From NCBI GenBank assembly GCA_951802195.1, contig OX637638.1, positions 496,001 through 560,000 on the forward strand: a stretch of DNA of 64,000 bases, read 5' to 3'. Numbering within the stretch: position 1 is the first letter of the stretch; each line of letters starts with the position of its first letter. This DNA is from Tausonia pullulans (Eukaryota; Basidiomycota; Tremellomycetes; Cystofilobasidiales; Mrakiaceae). The notes below the pieces were generated by a model. The model worked only from the letters and a program-made list of their open reading frames with translations. It did not search any database and was not told the origin of the DNA. Shown in pieces: positions 8,634-19,600 of the stretch. The translations under genes and the position numbers were made by a program.

Positions 8634-11600
8634 CTCCCACTCGACGTGACGAGCGCAGCGCCGAGCCCTTCCTCCGCACTGTCCAGCCCAACCCCGAGCC
8701 CACCTCTGAATCTCTCCAGCTTCTCCCAGCCCAAAGGCTTGGTGAGAATGTCTGCGAGCATCGAGTCCGTCGGGCAGTAGCGGAGCGAGATGGTGCCTGA
8801 CTGGTGGAGTTCGCGTCCGTACTTGTACGCGACGTCGATGTGCTTTGTCCGTTCCGAGTGGTTGCCGTTCTTCGTCGTCTCGATCGCCCCTTGGTTGTCG
8901 ACGTGGACGGGGATCGGGTCGTCGACGATGTAGCCGATCTGCTGCAGGAGCTTGGAGACCCAGACAACGTTTTGACAGGCTTGAGACAAAGCGACGTACT
9001 CTGACTCGTGCGAGGACCTGCTGATTGCCTTCTGCCTGCGACTGACCCACACGACGGTGCTGCCATAGACCTTGATGGCGAATCCAGTCGTGGAGCGGCG
9101 CGTTTCGTGGTCGCCTGCGTAGTCCGAGTCGGTCCAAACCTCGACGAGCGGCGAGTCGGGATGTCCTCCCAGCGTGAGTCCGTGGGAGCGGGTGCGAGCG
9201 ACATAGCGCAGGATGCGCTTGACGGCTGCCCAATGGATGGCCTTGGGGTCGTGGCTGAACCGGCTGACGACTCCCACTGAATAGGCCAGGTCTGGACGTG
9301 TACAGACCATGAGGTACATGAGGGAGCCGACTGCTTGGAGGTACATCGACCTGTCTGCTCCCCGCATGTCCTCGGACGTGGACCCCTCGCTGATGGCAAG
9401 CTGCTTGTGCTCGTCCATGGGCGTCCGTGCTGGCTTGGCGATGCTGAGACCGAACCGCTCGAGGACATCGTCCGCGTAGCGTCGCTGGGTCAGCGTGATG
9501 GTCTTCCTGACTCTGTCCCGCTTGACCTCCATCCCTAGCATCATCCCTCCGTCCAGCTGTCCTCGTTCGTCGATGACGAACTCCTCCTTGATCGCCTCCA
9601 TGATCTCCTCGATATCGTCCTTGCTCCCAGCAATCGCAAAGTCATCCACGTACTGGACAAGGAGGCGCCGTCGGCCGTCCTTCCACCCGACGTACAGGCA
9701 GTGGTCTGCCTCGATGTGGTGGAGATCGATGGTGTCGAAGAACTTGCTGGACCGGAGGTAGAAGGCGAGAGAGGCTTGCTTGAGGCCGTAGAGGGCCTTG
9801 AGGAGGTGAGCGACGAGCTTTTGCCCGCTCCTCTCCCCCTTCATCTCGTACCCTTCCGGCTGGTCCATGTAGACCGTCTCGACGAGGGGTGCGGTGAGGA
9901 ACGCAGTCTTGAAGTCGCCCTGGAGGAGGTCGAGATCGTCGGTGGCGGCGATGGCAAAGAAGATGCGGAGGGTGTTCATGCGGGAGACGGGTGCGTACGT
10001 CTCCTCGTAGTCGATGCCTTCCCTCTGTGAGTATCCCTTGGCTACCCATCTGGCCTTGAACTTGACGACCTGGCCGTCGCTGTCCTTCTTCAGCGCGTAG
10101 ACCCATCTGCCGCCCACCGACTTCCTGTCCGGCGGCGCGTCGACGAGCTCCCAGACTCCGTTCGATTCCATCGACTCCATCTCGTCGTCCATGGCTGCCT
10201 TCCAGTACTCGGCGTGAGGGCTCTCGAGCGCGTCGTGGAAGGTCTTGGGGACTGTCGGTGGAGGGAGAGTGGGGAGAGGTCGTGGAGGGTGGTGATACGG
10301 CTTGGCAAGAGGCACGTACCCTGCAAACTCCTCGTAGGTAGAGGGCTGGTCCTCGACGGTGTGATGGGATGATGCTTGATGCTGGGGGAGTTTCCAATAC
10401 TCTGCAGGTGGCTGCCTGCTGCGCTGCGGCCTCCCACTGGACGCTGGAGGTGCGACATCTTGTTGCCGCTGCCTCGGTTCCGCTGGCGCCGGTGCCATGT
10501 CGGAGGGAGCTTCGTGCTCCTGCTCCTCCTGCGAGCTGTGCTCCTGTGGCATCTTGTCATCTCCTCCTGTCTTCTCGCCTTCCCGCTTGTCCTCCCCCTT
10601 GTCGTCGACAACTGCCAGCGGCAGCTCTGCCTCCCCGGGCCCGTTCGATTTCTCGTCAAACGTGACGTTGCGGGAGAAGAGGATCCTCCTGTTTGGGTCT
10701 CCATAGACCTGGAGCCGATACGCCTTCTTGCCCTCGTCCTCCCCGTACCCGAGGAAGATGCACTTGATCGTCTTGGACTGATGCTTCTTGTGCGTTCTGT
10801 CGTGGGCGTACGCGATCGATCCGAATATGCGGAGGTGTGCAAGCGGAGGCTTCTCACCGTGGAGTGCCTCGTAGGGGGTCTTGCCGTCGAGGGCCGACGT
10901 GGGAGTGCGGTTGATGAGGTACGTCGCACAGTTCATCGCCTCGGCCCAGTACGATCCCCGGTTGACGAGGGTGTCGGAGTCATGCAGGAGGCAGGTGATC
11001 TTCTCCTCGATCGTCCGATTCCCCCGCTCGGCCTTGCCGTTCTGCTCGGGGGTGTCGGGGATGGTCGTCTGGTGGAGGATGCCGTGTTGGCGGAGGTACG
11101 TCTGGAATGCCTTTGACTTGTACTCTCCACCGTTGTCAGTCCTCAGTGTCTTGACTGACCTCCCTGTCGCCTTCTCCACCCTCTTGCTCCAGTCCACAAA
11201 CGTCTGGTACGCCTCCGACTTCCTCTCGAGGGCGAAGGACCAGTGGTACTGGGTGGCATCGTCCCAGATGGTCATCATGTACGACCTGCTCTGGTGGGAG
11301 GGGACTGGCATGGGTCCTTGGAGGTCAGAGTGGACGAGGTCGAGGACCTGCTTGGCCTTGGTGGTAGAGGTCGGGAAGGGAGACCGGTGCTGCTTCCCTT
11401 GGAGACAAGGTACGCAGACTTGTTTGGCAAACTGCTGGATTTCGTCCTCGCTGACGTCGGGCAGAAGGTGGTCCTTGGCCAGGCGTTTCATGGCCGTCGG
11501 CGAGGCGTGGCCGAGTCTACGGTGGAGGATCGCGACCTGCTCCTTCTCGTCGAACTTGTATGCGGCGGCAGTGTCGCCCATCTTGGTGCGTCCTGCGGCG

Positions 11601-12979
11601 CGTCCTGCGGCGCGTCCTGCGGTGTGGATGTCGAGCTTCCAGAGATTCCTTCCCCAGCTGACTCCCTTCATGAACGTCTTCCCACCCTTCCTGAACTCAC
11701 AGTGGTCCCCCCTGAAGACGACCTCGGCGCCACGCTTGGTGAGCTGGCCGACGGAGAGCAGGTTGGCAAAGTGGGGGATGTAGTAGACGTTGGAGATCCG
11801 GTAGGCGAGCTCGTTGCCGTTGATTCTGGTGGTGACGTGCATGTGGCCCCTGCCGACGGTGTTGACCGTCTGGTTGTCTGCTACCCTGATGGCAGTGACA
11901 AAGGGCTCAAAGTCAACGAGATCCGCGCGGTTGCTGGTGATGTGGTTGCTGCAACCGGTGTCTGCGATCCACGGCGTCTTGTTGGTGTTGGTGGCGACAG
12001 AGTGGGCCGACTGGGTGGGTCTGGCTCTTGCTCCACTCTGAGAGTGACCACCGGCCGCCCGGTGCTGGGGCAATGGCTCGCCGGCCAAGAGTCCCCAGGC
12101 GTCCGAAGCGTTCCAAGCGTCGCTGGATGCCTTGCTGGCATTCCTTCCTCCCTCCTCCTTCCTTCTCCCGTGTTCCCTCCTCCTATCCCTTCTGCCTCCT
12201 TTCCCTTGGTGATCCTTCGGCTTGCCAACCATGCTGTAGCACTCTGCCTTGAAGTGCCCCTTCTTCCCGCACGCGTGGCAGACTGCCGTCGCCTTGTCGA
12301 CCTTGAGGGCCGAGTCCTCGGTGGAGTGACTGGAGTGACTGCCGCCAGATCGAGAGGACTTGGTGCGGATGTGGGAGAGGAGCGAGGTGGTGACGAGCTT
12401 CGGTGTGAGCACCTTCTCGGATTCCTGGTACTGGAGGGAGACGACGTCTGCGAACGTCTCGAGGGATGGGGGAAGGCCAGAGAGGAACTGGAGGGCGAGC
12501 TGTTCGGGGTTCTTGATGACGTCCATGTTGAGAGACTCTGCCTCTGCGACTAGCGTCTCGAACTCCTCGATGTAGGCCTGCGCTGACGAGCCTTCGTCCA
12601 TCCGCAGGTCCCTCAGCTTCTTCTGCACGATGAGCTTCCCTGCCGTGCCTTCGACCTTGTGGCTAGTCTTGAGGATATCCCATGCCTCCTTTGCTGTCTC
12701 GCACGCGGCGATCCGCAGGAGGTTACCGTCCGAGACTGCCATCTGGATGCGGTGGAGGGCGAACTCGTTCCTCTCGTCCCATGTCGAGGCGGCGAGGGAG
12801 CCTGCTGCGTCTTCTGCAGTGGCGACTGGCCTCGTCTCCGTGCCCAAGACGAGGGACTTGCACTTGCACTCCGAGAGCGCGATCTGCATGCGGATGGACC
12901 AGGTGGGGTAGTTGGATCCATCGAGCTTGTCGAGCTTGAAGAGTCGGAGGTGCTTCTCGGTGGCGAATGGCGACGACAT
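8573..12979 (-). CDS. Copia Gag-Pol polyprotein, family A (copy 3), 1,468 aa
   Basis: Same protein as the copy at 3860-8266, with no residue difference seen by eye. It begins 41 bases inside the upstream LTR edge at 13020 and stops inside the LTR at 8308-8633. The frame looks whole. Confidence 0.92.
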   Translation of the reverse strand: MSSPFATEKHLRLFKLDKLDGSNYPTWSIRMQIALSECKCKSLVLGTETRPVATAEDAAGSLAASTWDERNEFALHRIQMAVSDGNLLRIAACETAKEAWDILKTSHKVEGTAGKLIVQKKLRDLRMDEGSSAQAYIEEFETLVAEAESLNMDVIKNPEQLALQFLSGLPPSLETFADVVSLQYQESEKVLTPKLVTTSLLSHIRTKSSRSGGSHSSHSTEDSALKVDKATAVCHACGKKGHFKAECYSMVGKPKDHQGKGGRRDRRREHGRRKEEGGRNASKASSDAWNASDAWGLLAGEPLPQHRAAGGHSQSGARARPTQSAHSVATNTNKTPWIADTGCSNHITSNRADLVDFEPFVTAIRVADNQTVNTVGRGHMHVTTRINGNELAYRISNVYYIPHFANLLSVGQLTKRGAEVVFRGDHCEFRKGGKTFMKGVSWGRNLWKLDIHTAGRAAGRAAGRTKMGDTAAAYKFDEKEQVAILHRRLGHASPTAMKRLAKDHLLPDVSEDEIQQFAKQVCVPCLQGKQHRSPFPTSTTKAKQVLDLVHSDLQGPMPVPSHQSRSYMMTIWDDATQYHWSFALERKSEAYQTFVDWSKRVEKATGRSVKTLRTDNGGEYKSKAFQTYLRQHGILHQTTIPDTPEQNGKAERGNRTIEEKITCLLHDSDTLVNRGSYWAEAMNCATYLINRTPTSALDGKTPYEALHGEKPPLAHLRIFGSIAYAHDRTHKKHQSKTIKCIFLGYGEDEGKKAYRLQVYGDPNRRILFSRNVTFDEKSNGPGEAELPLAVVDDKGEDKREGEKTGGDDKMPQEHSSQEEQEHEAPSDMAPAPAEPRQRQQDVAPPASSGRPQRSRQPPAEYWKLPQHQASSHHTVEDQPSTYEEFAGYVPLAKPYHHPPRPLPTLPPPTVPKTFHDALESPHAEYWKAAMDDEMESMESNGVWELVDAPPDRKSVGGRWVYALKKDSDGQVVKFKARWVAKGYSQREGIDYEETYAPVSRMNTLRIFFAIAATDDLDLLQGDFKTAFLTAPLVETVYMDQPEGYEMKGERSGQKLVAHLLKALYGLKQASLAFYLRSSKFFDTIDLHHIEADHCLYVGWKDGRRRLLVQYVDDFAIAGSKDDIEEIMEAIKEEFVIDERGQLDGGMMLGMEVKRDRVRKTITLTQRRYADDVLERFGLSIAKPARTPMDEHKQLAISEGSTSEDMRGADRSMYLQAVGSLMYLMVCTRPDLAYSVGVVSRFSHDPKAIHWAAVKRILRYVARTRSHGLTLGGHPDSPLVEVWTDSDYAGDHETRRSTTGFAIKVYGSTVVWVSRRQKAISRSSHESEYVALSQACQNVVWVSKLLQQIGYIVDDPIPVHVDNQGAIETTKNGNHSERTKHIDVAYKYGRELHQSGTISLRYCPTDSMLADILTKPLGWEKLERFRGGLGVGLDSAEEGLGAALVTSSGSVGNCGGGAVRAPRGGAGPV

Positions 12980-13020
12980 GGCGGTAGTGTAGCGTGTTGT
13001 TGCAAGTGGTGCTGATAACG

Positions 13021-13346
13021 TGTTGCGATTAGCCTGCCAACGAGAGAGAGGGTCTGGTAGAGAACCTTCAGAACAAGTGATATAGGCAGTGGCTATGTAA
13101 GGAAAGGTACGAACCTGGTAGAGAACCTTCAGAACAAGTGAAGGTTCACTGCCAGGAGAGAAGAAGCGTGGGCTTAAATAGTCTAGCTATGTGGCGAGAA
13201 ATATTCTGACGCGGGTCTGGCACTCCGCGGGTCCAACAGTGCACGGGTCGGCACGACGCGGGTCCAGTGCTACGCGGGTCCAGCACTACACGGGTCCGGC
13301 GCCCCCGCGCGGCGCTCTCACGGCGCCACCACCACAATTTCCAACA
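13021..13346 (-). repeat. Family A LTR, 5' end of the array
   Basis: Outermost LTR of the array. Its inner edge is followed (minus strand) by the primer-binding site at 13007-13020. Its outer edge abuts B1 sequence at 13347. Confidence 0.95.
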
Positions 13347-14625
13347 CCGAAGACCTGGAGTCGGTACGCCTTCTTCCCTTCGGGTTCGCCGTATCCGAGG
13401 AAGATGCATTTGATCGCTTTTGACTGGTGCTTCTTCCTTTCCGGATCGAGTGCATACGCGATGCTTCCGAATGCTCGAAGGTAGGTGAGGTCGGGTTTCC
13501 GCTTGTGACAGGCCTGGAATGGGGTTTGATGGTTGATCGAGGCGGATGGGATGCGGTTAATCGTATAAGTGACGTAGTTCATGGCTTCCGCCCAGTACGA
13601 TGGGTCAAGCTCCCTCGCGTCTCGTAGCGCGCAGGTGAGCTTCTCCTCGATGGTCCGCATTCCTCGTTCTGCCTTGCCGTTCTGTTGAGGTGTGCGTGGG
13701 ATGGTCGTCTCCTGGGTAATCCCCTCGTCCCGGAGATAGGACTCGTAGTCCTTTGACGTGTATTCCCCGCCGTTGTCTGACCTGATCCGTTTGACGACGT
13801 GACCGGTCCGTTTTTCTTCCTTCTTCCTCCATGCGATAAATGTCGCTAACGCCTCCGACTTCCGTTCCAAAGCGAACGACCAATGGTAGTTCGAGAAGTC
13901 GTCCCAAATCGTCATCATGAAGCGCTTTCCTTGCGCTGACGGGACGGGCATTGGCCCTTGGAGATCCGTGTGAATAAGTTCAAGCGGAGAGGTCGTTTTG
14001 GTTGTGGAGGTGGGAAAGGGGTTCCGATGTTGTTTCCCTTCTACGCAAGGCACGCAGATTCGTTCTTTGAATCCATCGATGTCCTCCTTCGTGAAGGCTG
14101 GTAGAAGTCTCTGACTGATGAGCTTCTCCATTGCTGAGATGGAGGCATGGCCGAGCCGGCGGTGGACGAGTTCGATCTTGTCGACTCCCGATGCCGTGAA
14201 CGCCACGTCCTCCTCCCTTGTGCCGGCTCTTCCTGAGTCGGTCACATCCAGCATGTAGAGGTTTTTCGAAACCTCCCGACCCTCCATGAAGACTTGCCCG
14301 TTTCTAATGAATTGACAGTGCTTCTTGGAGGTGAGCTCCCTCTTGGGGAATCTCGTCTCGACTCCTTTATTGCCGAGTTGTCCAATGCTGATGAGGTTTG
14401 CAAACCCGGGGATGTGATATACCTCCGAGATCGTGAAGTACCTCTCGACTCCTCCCACTCTCGAGCGCAGGCGGATTTCTCCGATTCCTAATACCTGTGC
14501 TGGAGTTCCGTCGGCCGTCCTGACCGTGTGTTTGAACTGCTTGTACTTGACGAAGCGTTCTCGCTCTCCTACGATGTGATTCGTAGTTCCGCTATCTGCG
14601 ATATATCCGAGCTTTGTCACGATGT

Positions 14626-15561
14626 TCAGTGACTGGTCCGACACTGATGTGGTGGGTCCGACTTGAAGCTGAAATCCGAGACCGATGGCCCCGCGATGTT
14701 CGCCTCGTCCCTCCCTTTGTTTCCCTTGTTCCCCTTCCTTGACTTCTTTCCCTTCCCAAACCCTTTGGGTTTTCCGACGAGTTCCCAACACTCGGTCTTG
14801 AAGTGTCCAACCTTTCCACAATGATGGCACGTGGCCTTCTTCCTATCAATCAATAGCGCCGAGTCGTTCGACGTGATTGAGGTGGAGGGTTTGAGTGACT
14901 CGTGGGTCCGGACGTAGACCAGGAGGGATGTTGCGACGGTGGTGGGGGAGAGTTGTTCCTTGGTGTCTTGAGCTCGGAGGGTTTGATGTTGGATGAATGA
15001 CTCAAGGGAGGCGGGGAGTCCGCTGAGGAAGAACAGCGAGCTCATACGATCCGGGATGGAGAGGCTGAGGGCCGTCATGTCATCGACGATCCGTTGGAAT
15101 TCATCGATGTACTCTTGAACGGACCCTCCCTCCTCCATCCTCAGATCCCTCATCCTCCTGATGGCCATTACTTCTCCTGCACCTCCTTCCACCTTGTGAG
15201 TCTTCCTCAGAAGATCCCACGCCTCCTTTGCGTGCGAGCAGTTCCGTATCCTCGGTAACTCACGGTCGCTGACTGCCATCTGGATTCTGTGGAGCGCGAA
15301 CTCGTCTTTGCGGTCCCACTCCTTGATCTCTGCGGCGTTGGTAGGTGTGGTGGTTGTCTCTTGTGTGTCCTTGTCTGTGACTCTTTGGACTGGAACGGGA
15401 GTGGGCCTGGTTTTCGTACCTAGGACAACGGGCTTGCAGTCCGCCTCTCCAAAAGCTATAAGCATTCTTACAGCCCAGGTCTCGTAGTTTGTACCATCGA
15501 GAGCAGCGAGCTTGAAGAGCTTATGATCGAGCTTCTTGGAGTAGGCTTCCGTTAAGGACAT
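14626..15561 (-). CDS. Copia gag, family B (B1)
   Basis: 311-residue open frame matching the gag region of B2 (28923-29858). It has a UBN2-type gag domain and a CCHC zinc knuckle (CHHCGKVGHFKTEC) near residue 245. The following pol frame overlaps its end in another frame. Part of a retroelement fossil. Confidence 0.8.
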   Translation of the reverse strand: MSLTEAYSKKLDHKLFKLAALDGTNYETWAVRMLIAFGEADCKPVVLGTKTRPTPVPVQRVTDKDTQETTTTPTNAAEIKEWDRKDEFALHRIQMAVSDRELPRIRNCSHAKEAWDLLRKTHKVEGGAGEVMAIRRMRDLRMEEGGSVQEYIDEFQRIVDDMTALSLSIPDRMSSLFFLSGLPASLESFIQHQTLRAQDTKEQLSPTTVATSLLVYVRTHESLKPSTSITSNDSALLIDRKKATCHHCGKVGHFKTECWELVGKPKGFGKGKKSRKGNKGNKGRDEANIAGPSVSDFSFKSDPPHQCRTSH

Positions 15562-15584
15562 GGTCGCTATTGGTGCTGATAACG

Positions 15585-15761
15585 TGTTGAAGGTCTATGT
15601 TCGCCCTGGGGTCCAATGTGGTTGCAAGCTTATTTCATATACCCACTCGACTCTACCCGCTCATATAAGGTTAACCTAGTGGCGTAAAAAGTACTACAAA
15701 GGGAGGACAAGGGATGAAAACTACTAGATTATAGGTCTCTGTGAATCGCTCCTTCCAACAC
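15585..15761 (-). repeat. Family B LTR, 5' LTR of B1
   Basis: 177-bp LTR with TGTTGGAAGG...TTCAACA edges on the minus strand. It is nearly identical to the 176-bp LTRs of B2. The flank at 15762 (CTGCG) would be one half of the target duplication; the other half is outside the window. Confidence 0.92.
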
Positions 15762-16291
15762 TGCGTGCCCAGTGGGTGTTTGCTCGCAAGGTCGACGGCG
15801 TCACCGGCGCGCCCGCCGACGGCAAGGCCCGCTTCGTTGCCGACGGTGGTCGTCAGATCAAAGGCATCGACTTTGACGAGACCCATGCCTCTGTCGCCCA
15901 CCGGGACAGCGTCCGCACCTTCCTCGCCCTCGTCAACCACCTCGACCTTGACTGCGACTCCATCGACGTCAAAGCGGCCTTCCTCAACGGTGGCATCGAC
16001 GAGCAGGTCTTTCTCCGCCCACCCCAGGGGAGTGGCATCCCTGAGGGCAACGTTATCGAGCTTCTCAAGTCGCTCTATGGTCTCAAGCAGGCCAATCGCA
16101 ACTGGCGCGAGGAGTTTCACGCCCTCCTCTGCTCTCAGGGACTCATCCCGACAACTGCGGATCCCTGCATCTACCAGCGGCGTGACCGCGACGGCGTCCT
16201 CCTCCTTGTCTCCACCCATGTCGACGACGAGATGATCGCCTGCTCCTCCCGCACCGCTCTTGACGCGTTCAAGACCGACATCCGCGCCAAG
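15762..16291 (+). mobile_element. Copia family C, reverse transcriptase piece (left of A4)
   Basis: Plus-strand Ty1/copia RT segment recognisable by KARFVADGG, DVKAAFLNG and SLYGLKQANRNW. It is bounded on the left by B1 and on the right by A4. The segment continues at 21340 after the CCAAG duplication. Its 5' half is missing here and may lie beyond B1 to the left. It differs strongly from families A and B. Confidence 0.88.
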
Positions 16292-16623
16292 TGTTGCGAT
16301 TAGCCTGCCAACGAGAGAGGGTCTGGTAGAGAACCTTCAGAACAAGTGAAGATAGGCAGTGGCTACGAAAGGTACGAACCTGGTAGAGAACCTTCAGAAC
16401 AAGTGAAGGTCCACTGCCAGGAGAGAAGAAGTGAGCTTAAATAGTGTAGCTATGCGGCAAGGAATATTCAAAAGCTGTGCGCGGCACTCCGCAGCTTTGG
16501 CACTCCGCGCAGCGCTCTCACGGCGCCACCACACAGCCACCACAGCCACCACAGCCACCACAGCCTCCACAGCCTCCACAGCCTCCACAGCCTCCACAGC
16601 CACCACAGCCACAATCTTCAACA
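16292..16623 (-). repeat. A4 LTR (3')
   Basis: 332-bp LTR with TG..CA edges. It includes a 9-bp-period repeat at about 16528-16612. Confidence 0.95.
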
Positions 16624-19600
16624 CTCCCACTCGCCGTGACGAGCGCAGCGTCGAGCCCTTCCTGCGCACTGCCTGGCCCAACCCCAAGTCCACCTCTGAA
16701 TCTCTCCAGCTTCTCCCGGCCCAAAGGCTTGGTGAGAATGTCTGCGAGCATCGAGTCCGTCGGGCAGTAGCGGAGCGAGATGGTGCCTGACTGGTGGAGT
16801 TCGCGTCCATACTTGTACGCGACATCGATGTGCTTTGTCCGTTCCGAGTGGTTGCCGTTCTTCGTCGTCTCGATCGCCCCTTGGTTGTCGACGTGGACGG
16901 GGATCGGGTCGTCGACGATGTAGCCGATCTGCTGCAGGAGCTTGGAGACCCAGACAACGTTTTGACAGGCCTGAGACAAAGCGACGTACTCTGACTCGTG
17001 CGAGGACCTGCTGATTGCCTTCTGCCTGCGACTGACCCATACGACGGTGCTGCCATAGACCTTGATGGCGAATCCAGTCGTGGAGCGGCGCGTTTCGTGG
17101 TCGCCTGCGTAGTCCGAGTCGGTCCAAACCTCGACGAGCGGCGAGTCGGGATGTCCTCCCAGCGTGAGTCCGTGGGAGCGGGTGCCAGCGACATAGCGCA
17201 GGATGCGCTTGATGGCTGCCCAATGGATGGCCTTGGGGTCGTGGCTGAACCGGCTGACGACTCCCACTGAATAGGCCAGGTCTGGACGTGTGCAGACCAT
17301 GAGGTACATGAGGGAGCCGACTGCTTGGAGGTACATCGACCTGTCTGCTCCCCGCATGTCCTCGGACGTGGACCCCTCGCTGATGGCAAGCTGCTTGTGC
17401 TCGTCCATGGGCGTCCGTGCTGGCTTGGCGATGCTGAGACCGAACCGCTCGAGGACATCGTCCGCGTAGCGTCGCTGGGTCAGCGTGATGGTCTTCCTGA
17501 CTCTGTCCCGCTTGACCTCCATCCCTAGCATCATCCCTCCGTCCAGCTGTCCTCGTTCGTCAATGACGAACTCCTCCTTGATCGCCTCCATGATCTCCTC
17601 GATATCATCCTTGCTCCCAGCAATCGCAAAGTCATCCACGTACTGGACAAGGAGGCGCCGTCGGCCGTCCTTCCACCCGACGTACAGGCAGTGGTCTGCC
17701 TCGATGTGGTGGAGGTCGATGGTGTCGAAGAACTTGCTGGACCGGAGGTAGAAGGCGAGAGAGGCTTGCTTGAGGCCGTAGAGGGCCTTGAGGAGGTGAG
17801 CGACGAGCTTCTGCCCGCTCCTCTCCCCCTTCATCTCGTACCCTTCCGGCTGGTCCATGTAGACCGTCTCGACGAGGGGTGCGGTGAGGAACGCAGTCTT
17901 GAAGTCGCCCTGGAGGAGGTCGAGATCGTCGGTGGCGGCGATGGCGAAGAAGATGCGGAGGGTGTTCATGCGGGAGACGGGTGCGTACGTCTCCTCGTAG
18001 TCAATGCCCTCCCTCTGTGAGTATCCCTTGGCTACCCATCTGGCCTTGAACTTGACGACCTGGCCGTCGTTGTCCTTCTTCAGCGCGTAGACCCATCTGC
18101 CGCCCACCGACTTCCTGTCCGGCGGCGCGTCGACGAGCTCCCAGACTCCGTTCGATTCCATCGACTCCATCTCGTCGTCCATGGCTGCCTTCCAGTACTC
18201 GGCGTGAGGGCTCTCGAGCGCGTCGTGGAAGGTCTTGGGGACTGTCGGTGGAGGGAGAGTGGGGAGAGGAGGTCGTGGAGGGTGGTGATACGGCTTGGCA
18301 AGAGGCACGTACCCTGCAAACTCCTCGTAGGTAGAGGGCTGGTCCTCGACGGTGTGATGGGATGATGCTTGATGCTGGGGGAGTTTCCAATACTCTGCAG
18401 GTGGCTGCCTGCTGCGCTGCGGCCTCCCACTGGACGCTGGAGGTGCGACATCTTGTTGCCGCTGCCTCGGTTCCGCTGGCGCCGGTGCCATGTCGGAGGG
18501 AGCTTCGTGCTCCTGCTCCTCCTGTGAGTAGTGCTTCTGCGAGTTGTGCTCCTGTTGCATCTTGCCATCTCCTCCTGTCTTCTCGCCTTCCCGCTTGTCC
18601 TCCCCCTTGTCGTCGACAACTGCCAGCGGCAGCTCTGCCTCCCCGGGCCCGTTCGATCTCTCGTCAAACGTGACGTTGCGGGAGAAGAGGATCCTCCTGT
18701 TTGGGTCTCCATAGACCTGGAGCCGATACGCCTTCTTGCCCTCGTCCTCCCCGTACCCGAGGAAGATGCACTTGATCGTCTTGGACTGGTGCTTCTTGTG
18801 CGTTCTGTCGTGGGCGTACGCGATCGATCCGAATATGCGGAGGTGTGCAAGCGGAGGCTTCTCACCGTGGAGTGCCTCGTAGGGGGTCTTGCCGTCGAGG
18901 GTTGACGTGGGAGTGCGGTTGATGAGGTACGTCGCACAGTTCATCGCCTCTGCCCAGTACGATCCCCGGTTGACGAGGGTGTCGGAATCATGCAGGAGGC
19001 AGGTGATCTTCTCCTCGATCGTCCGATTCCCCCGCTCGGCCTTGCCGTTCTGCTCGGGGGTGTCGGGGATGGTCGTCTGGTGGAGGATGCCGTGTTGGCG
19101 GAGGTACGTCTGGAATGCCTTTGACTTGTACTCTCCTCCGTTGTCAGTCCTCAGTGTCTTGACTGACCTCCCTGTCGCCTTCTCCACCCTCTTGCTCCAG
19201 TCCACAAACGTCTGGTACGCCTCCGACTTCCTCTCGAGGGCGAAGGACCAGTGGTACTGGGTGGCATCGTCCCAGATGGTCATCATGTACGACCTGTTCT
19301 GGTGGGAGGGGACTGGCATGGGTCCTTGGAGGTCAGAGTGGACGAGGTCGAGGACCTGCTTGGCCTTGGTGGTAGAGGTCGGGAAGGGAGACCGGTGCTG
19401 CTTCCCTTGGAGACAAGGTACGCAGACTTGTTTGGCAAACTGCTGGATTTCGTCCTCGCTGACGTCGGGCAGAAGGTGGTCCTTGGCCAGGCGTTTCATG
19501 GCCGTCGGCGAGGCGTGGCCGAGTCTGCGGTGGAGGATCGCGACCTGCTCCTTCTCGTCGAGCTTGTATGCGGCGGCAGTGTCGCCCATCTTGGTGCGTC

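Larger units (their letters stand above)
8308..13346 (-). mobile_element. Copia family A, array copy 3 (5'-most)
   Basis: Upstream-most unit of the array, with LTRs at 8308-8633 and 13021-13346. The outer LTR edge at 13346 joins directly to the pol region of element B1. The array therefore inserted into B1, and the missing remainder of B1 should lie left of the window. The 5-bp target duplication cannot be checked because the left end of the array is outside the window. Confidence 0.95.
13347..15761 (-). mobile_element. Copia family B element B1, interrupted by the A array
   Basis: 5' part of a Ty1/copia element on the minus strand: LTR (15585-15761), primer-binding site, gag frame (start 15561) and pol down to the integrase/RT junction. 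There it is cut by insertion of the A array. Sequence matches the plus-strand element B2 closely over the shared region. Its 3' part should lie beyond the left window edge. The reading frame has at least one break, as in B2. Insertion order: B1 before the A array. Confidence 0.9.

Noticed and set aside
1-13346. 4,713-bp period considered as a satellite or rDNA-like tandem repeat
   Set aside because: Each unit is a copia element with LTR edges, primer site and polypurine tract, so the repeat is a retrotransposon array.
16528-16612. Short-period repeat considered as a CRISPR-like or satellite array
   Set aside because: It is a 9-bp microsatellite inside the A4 LTR, without spacers.
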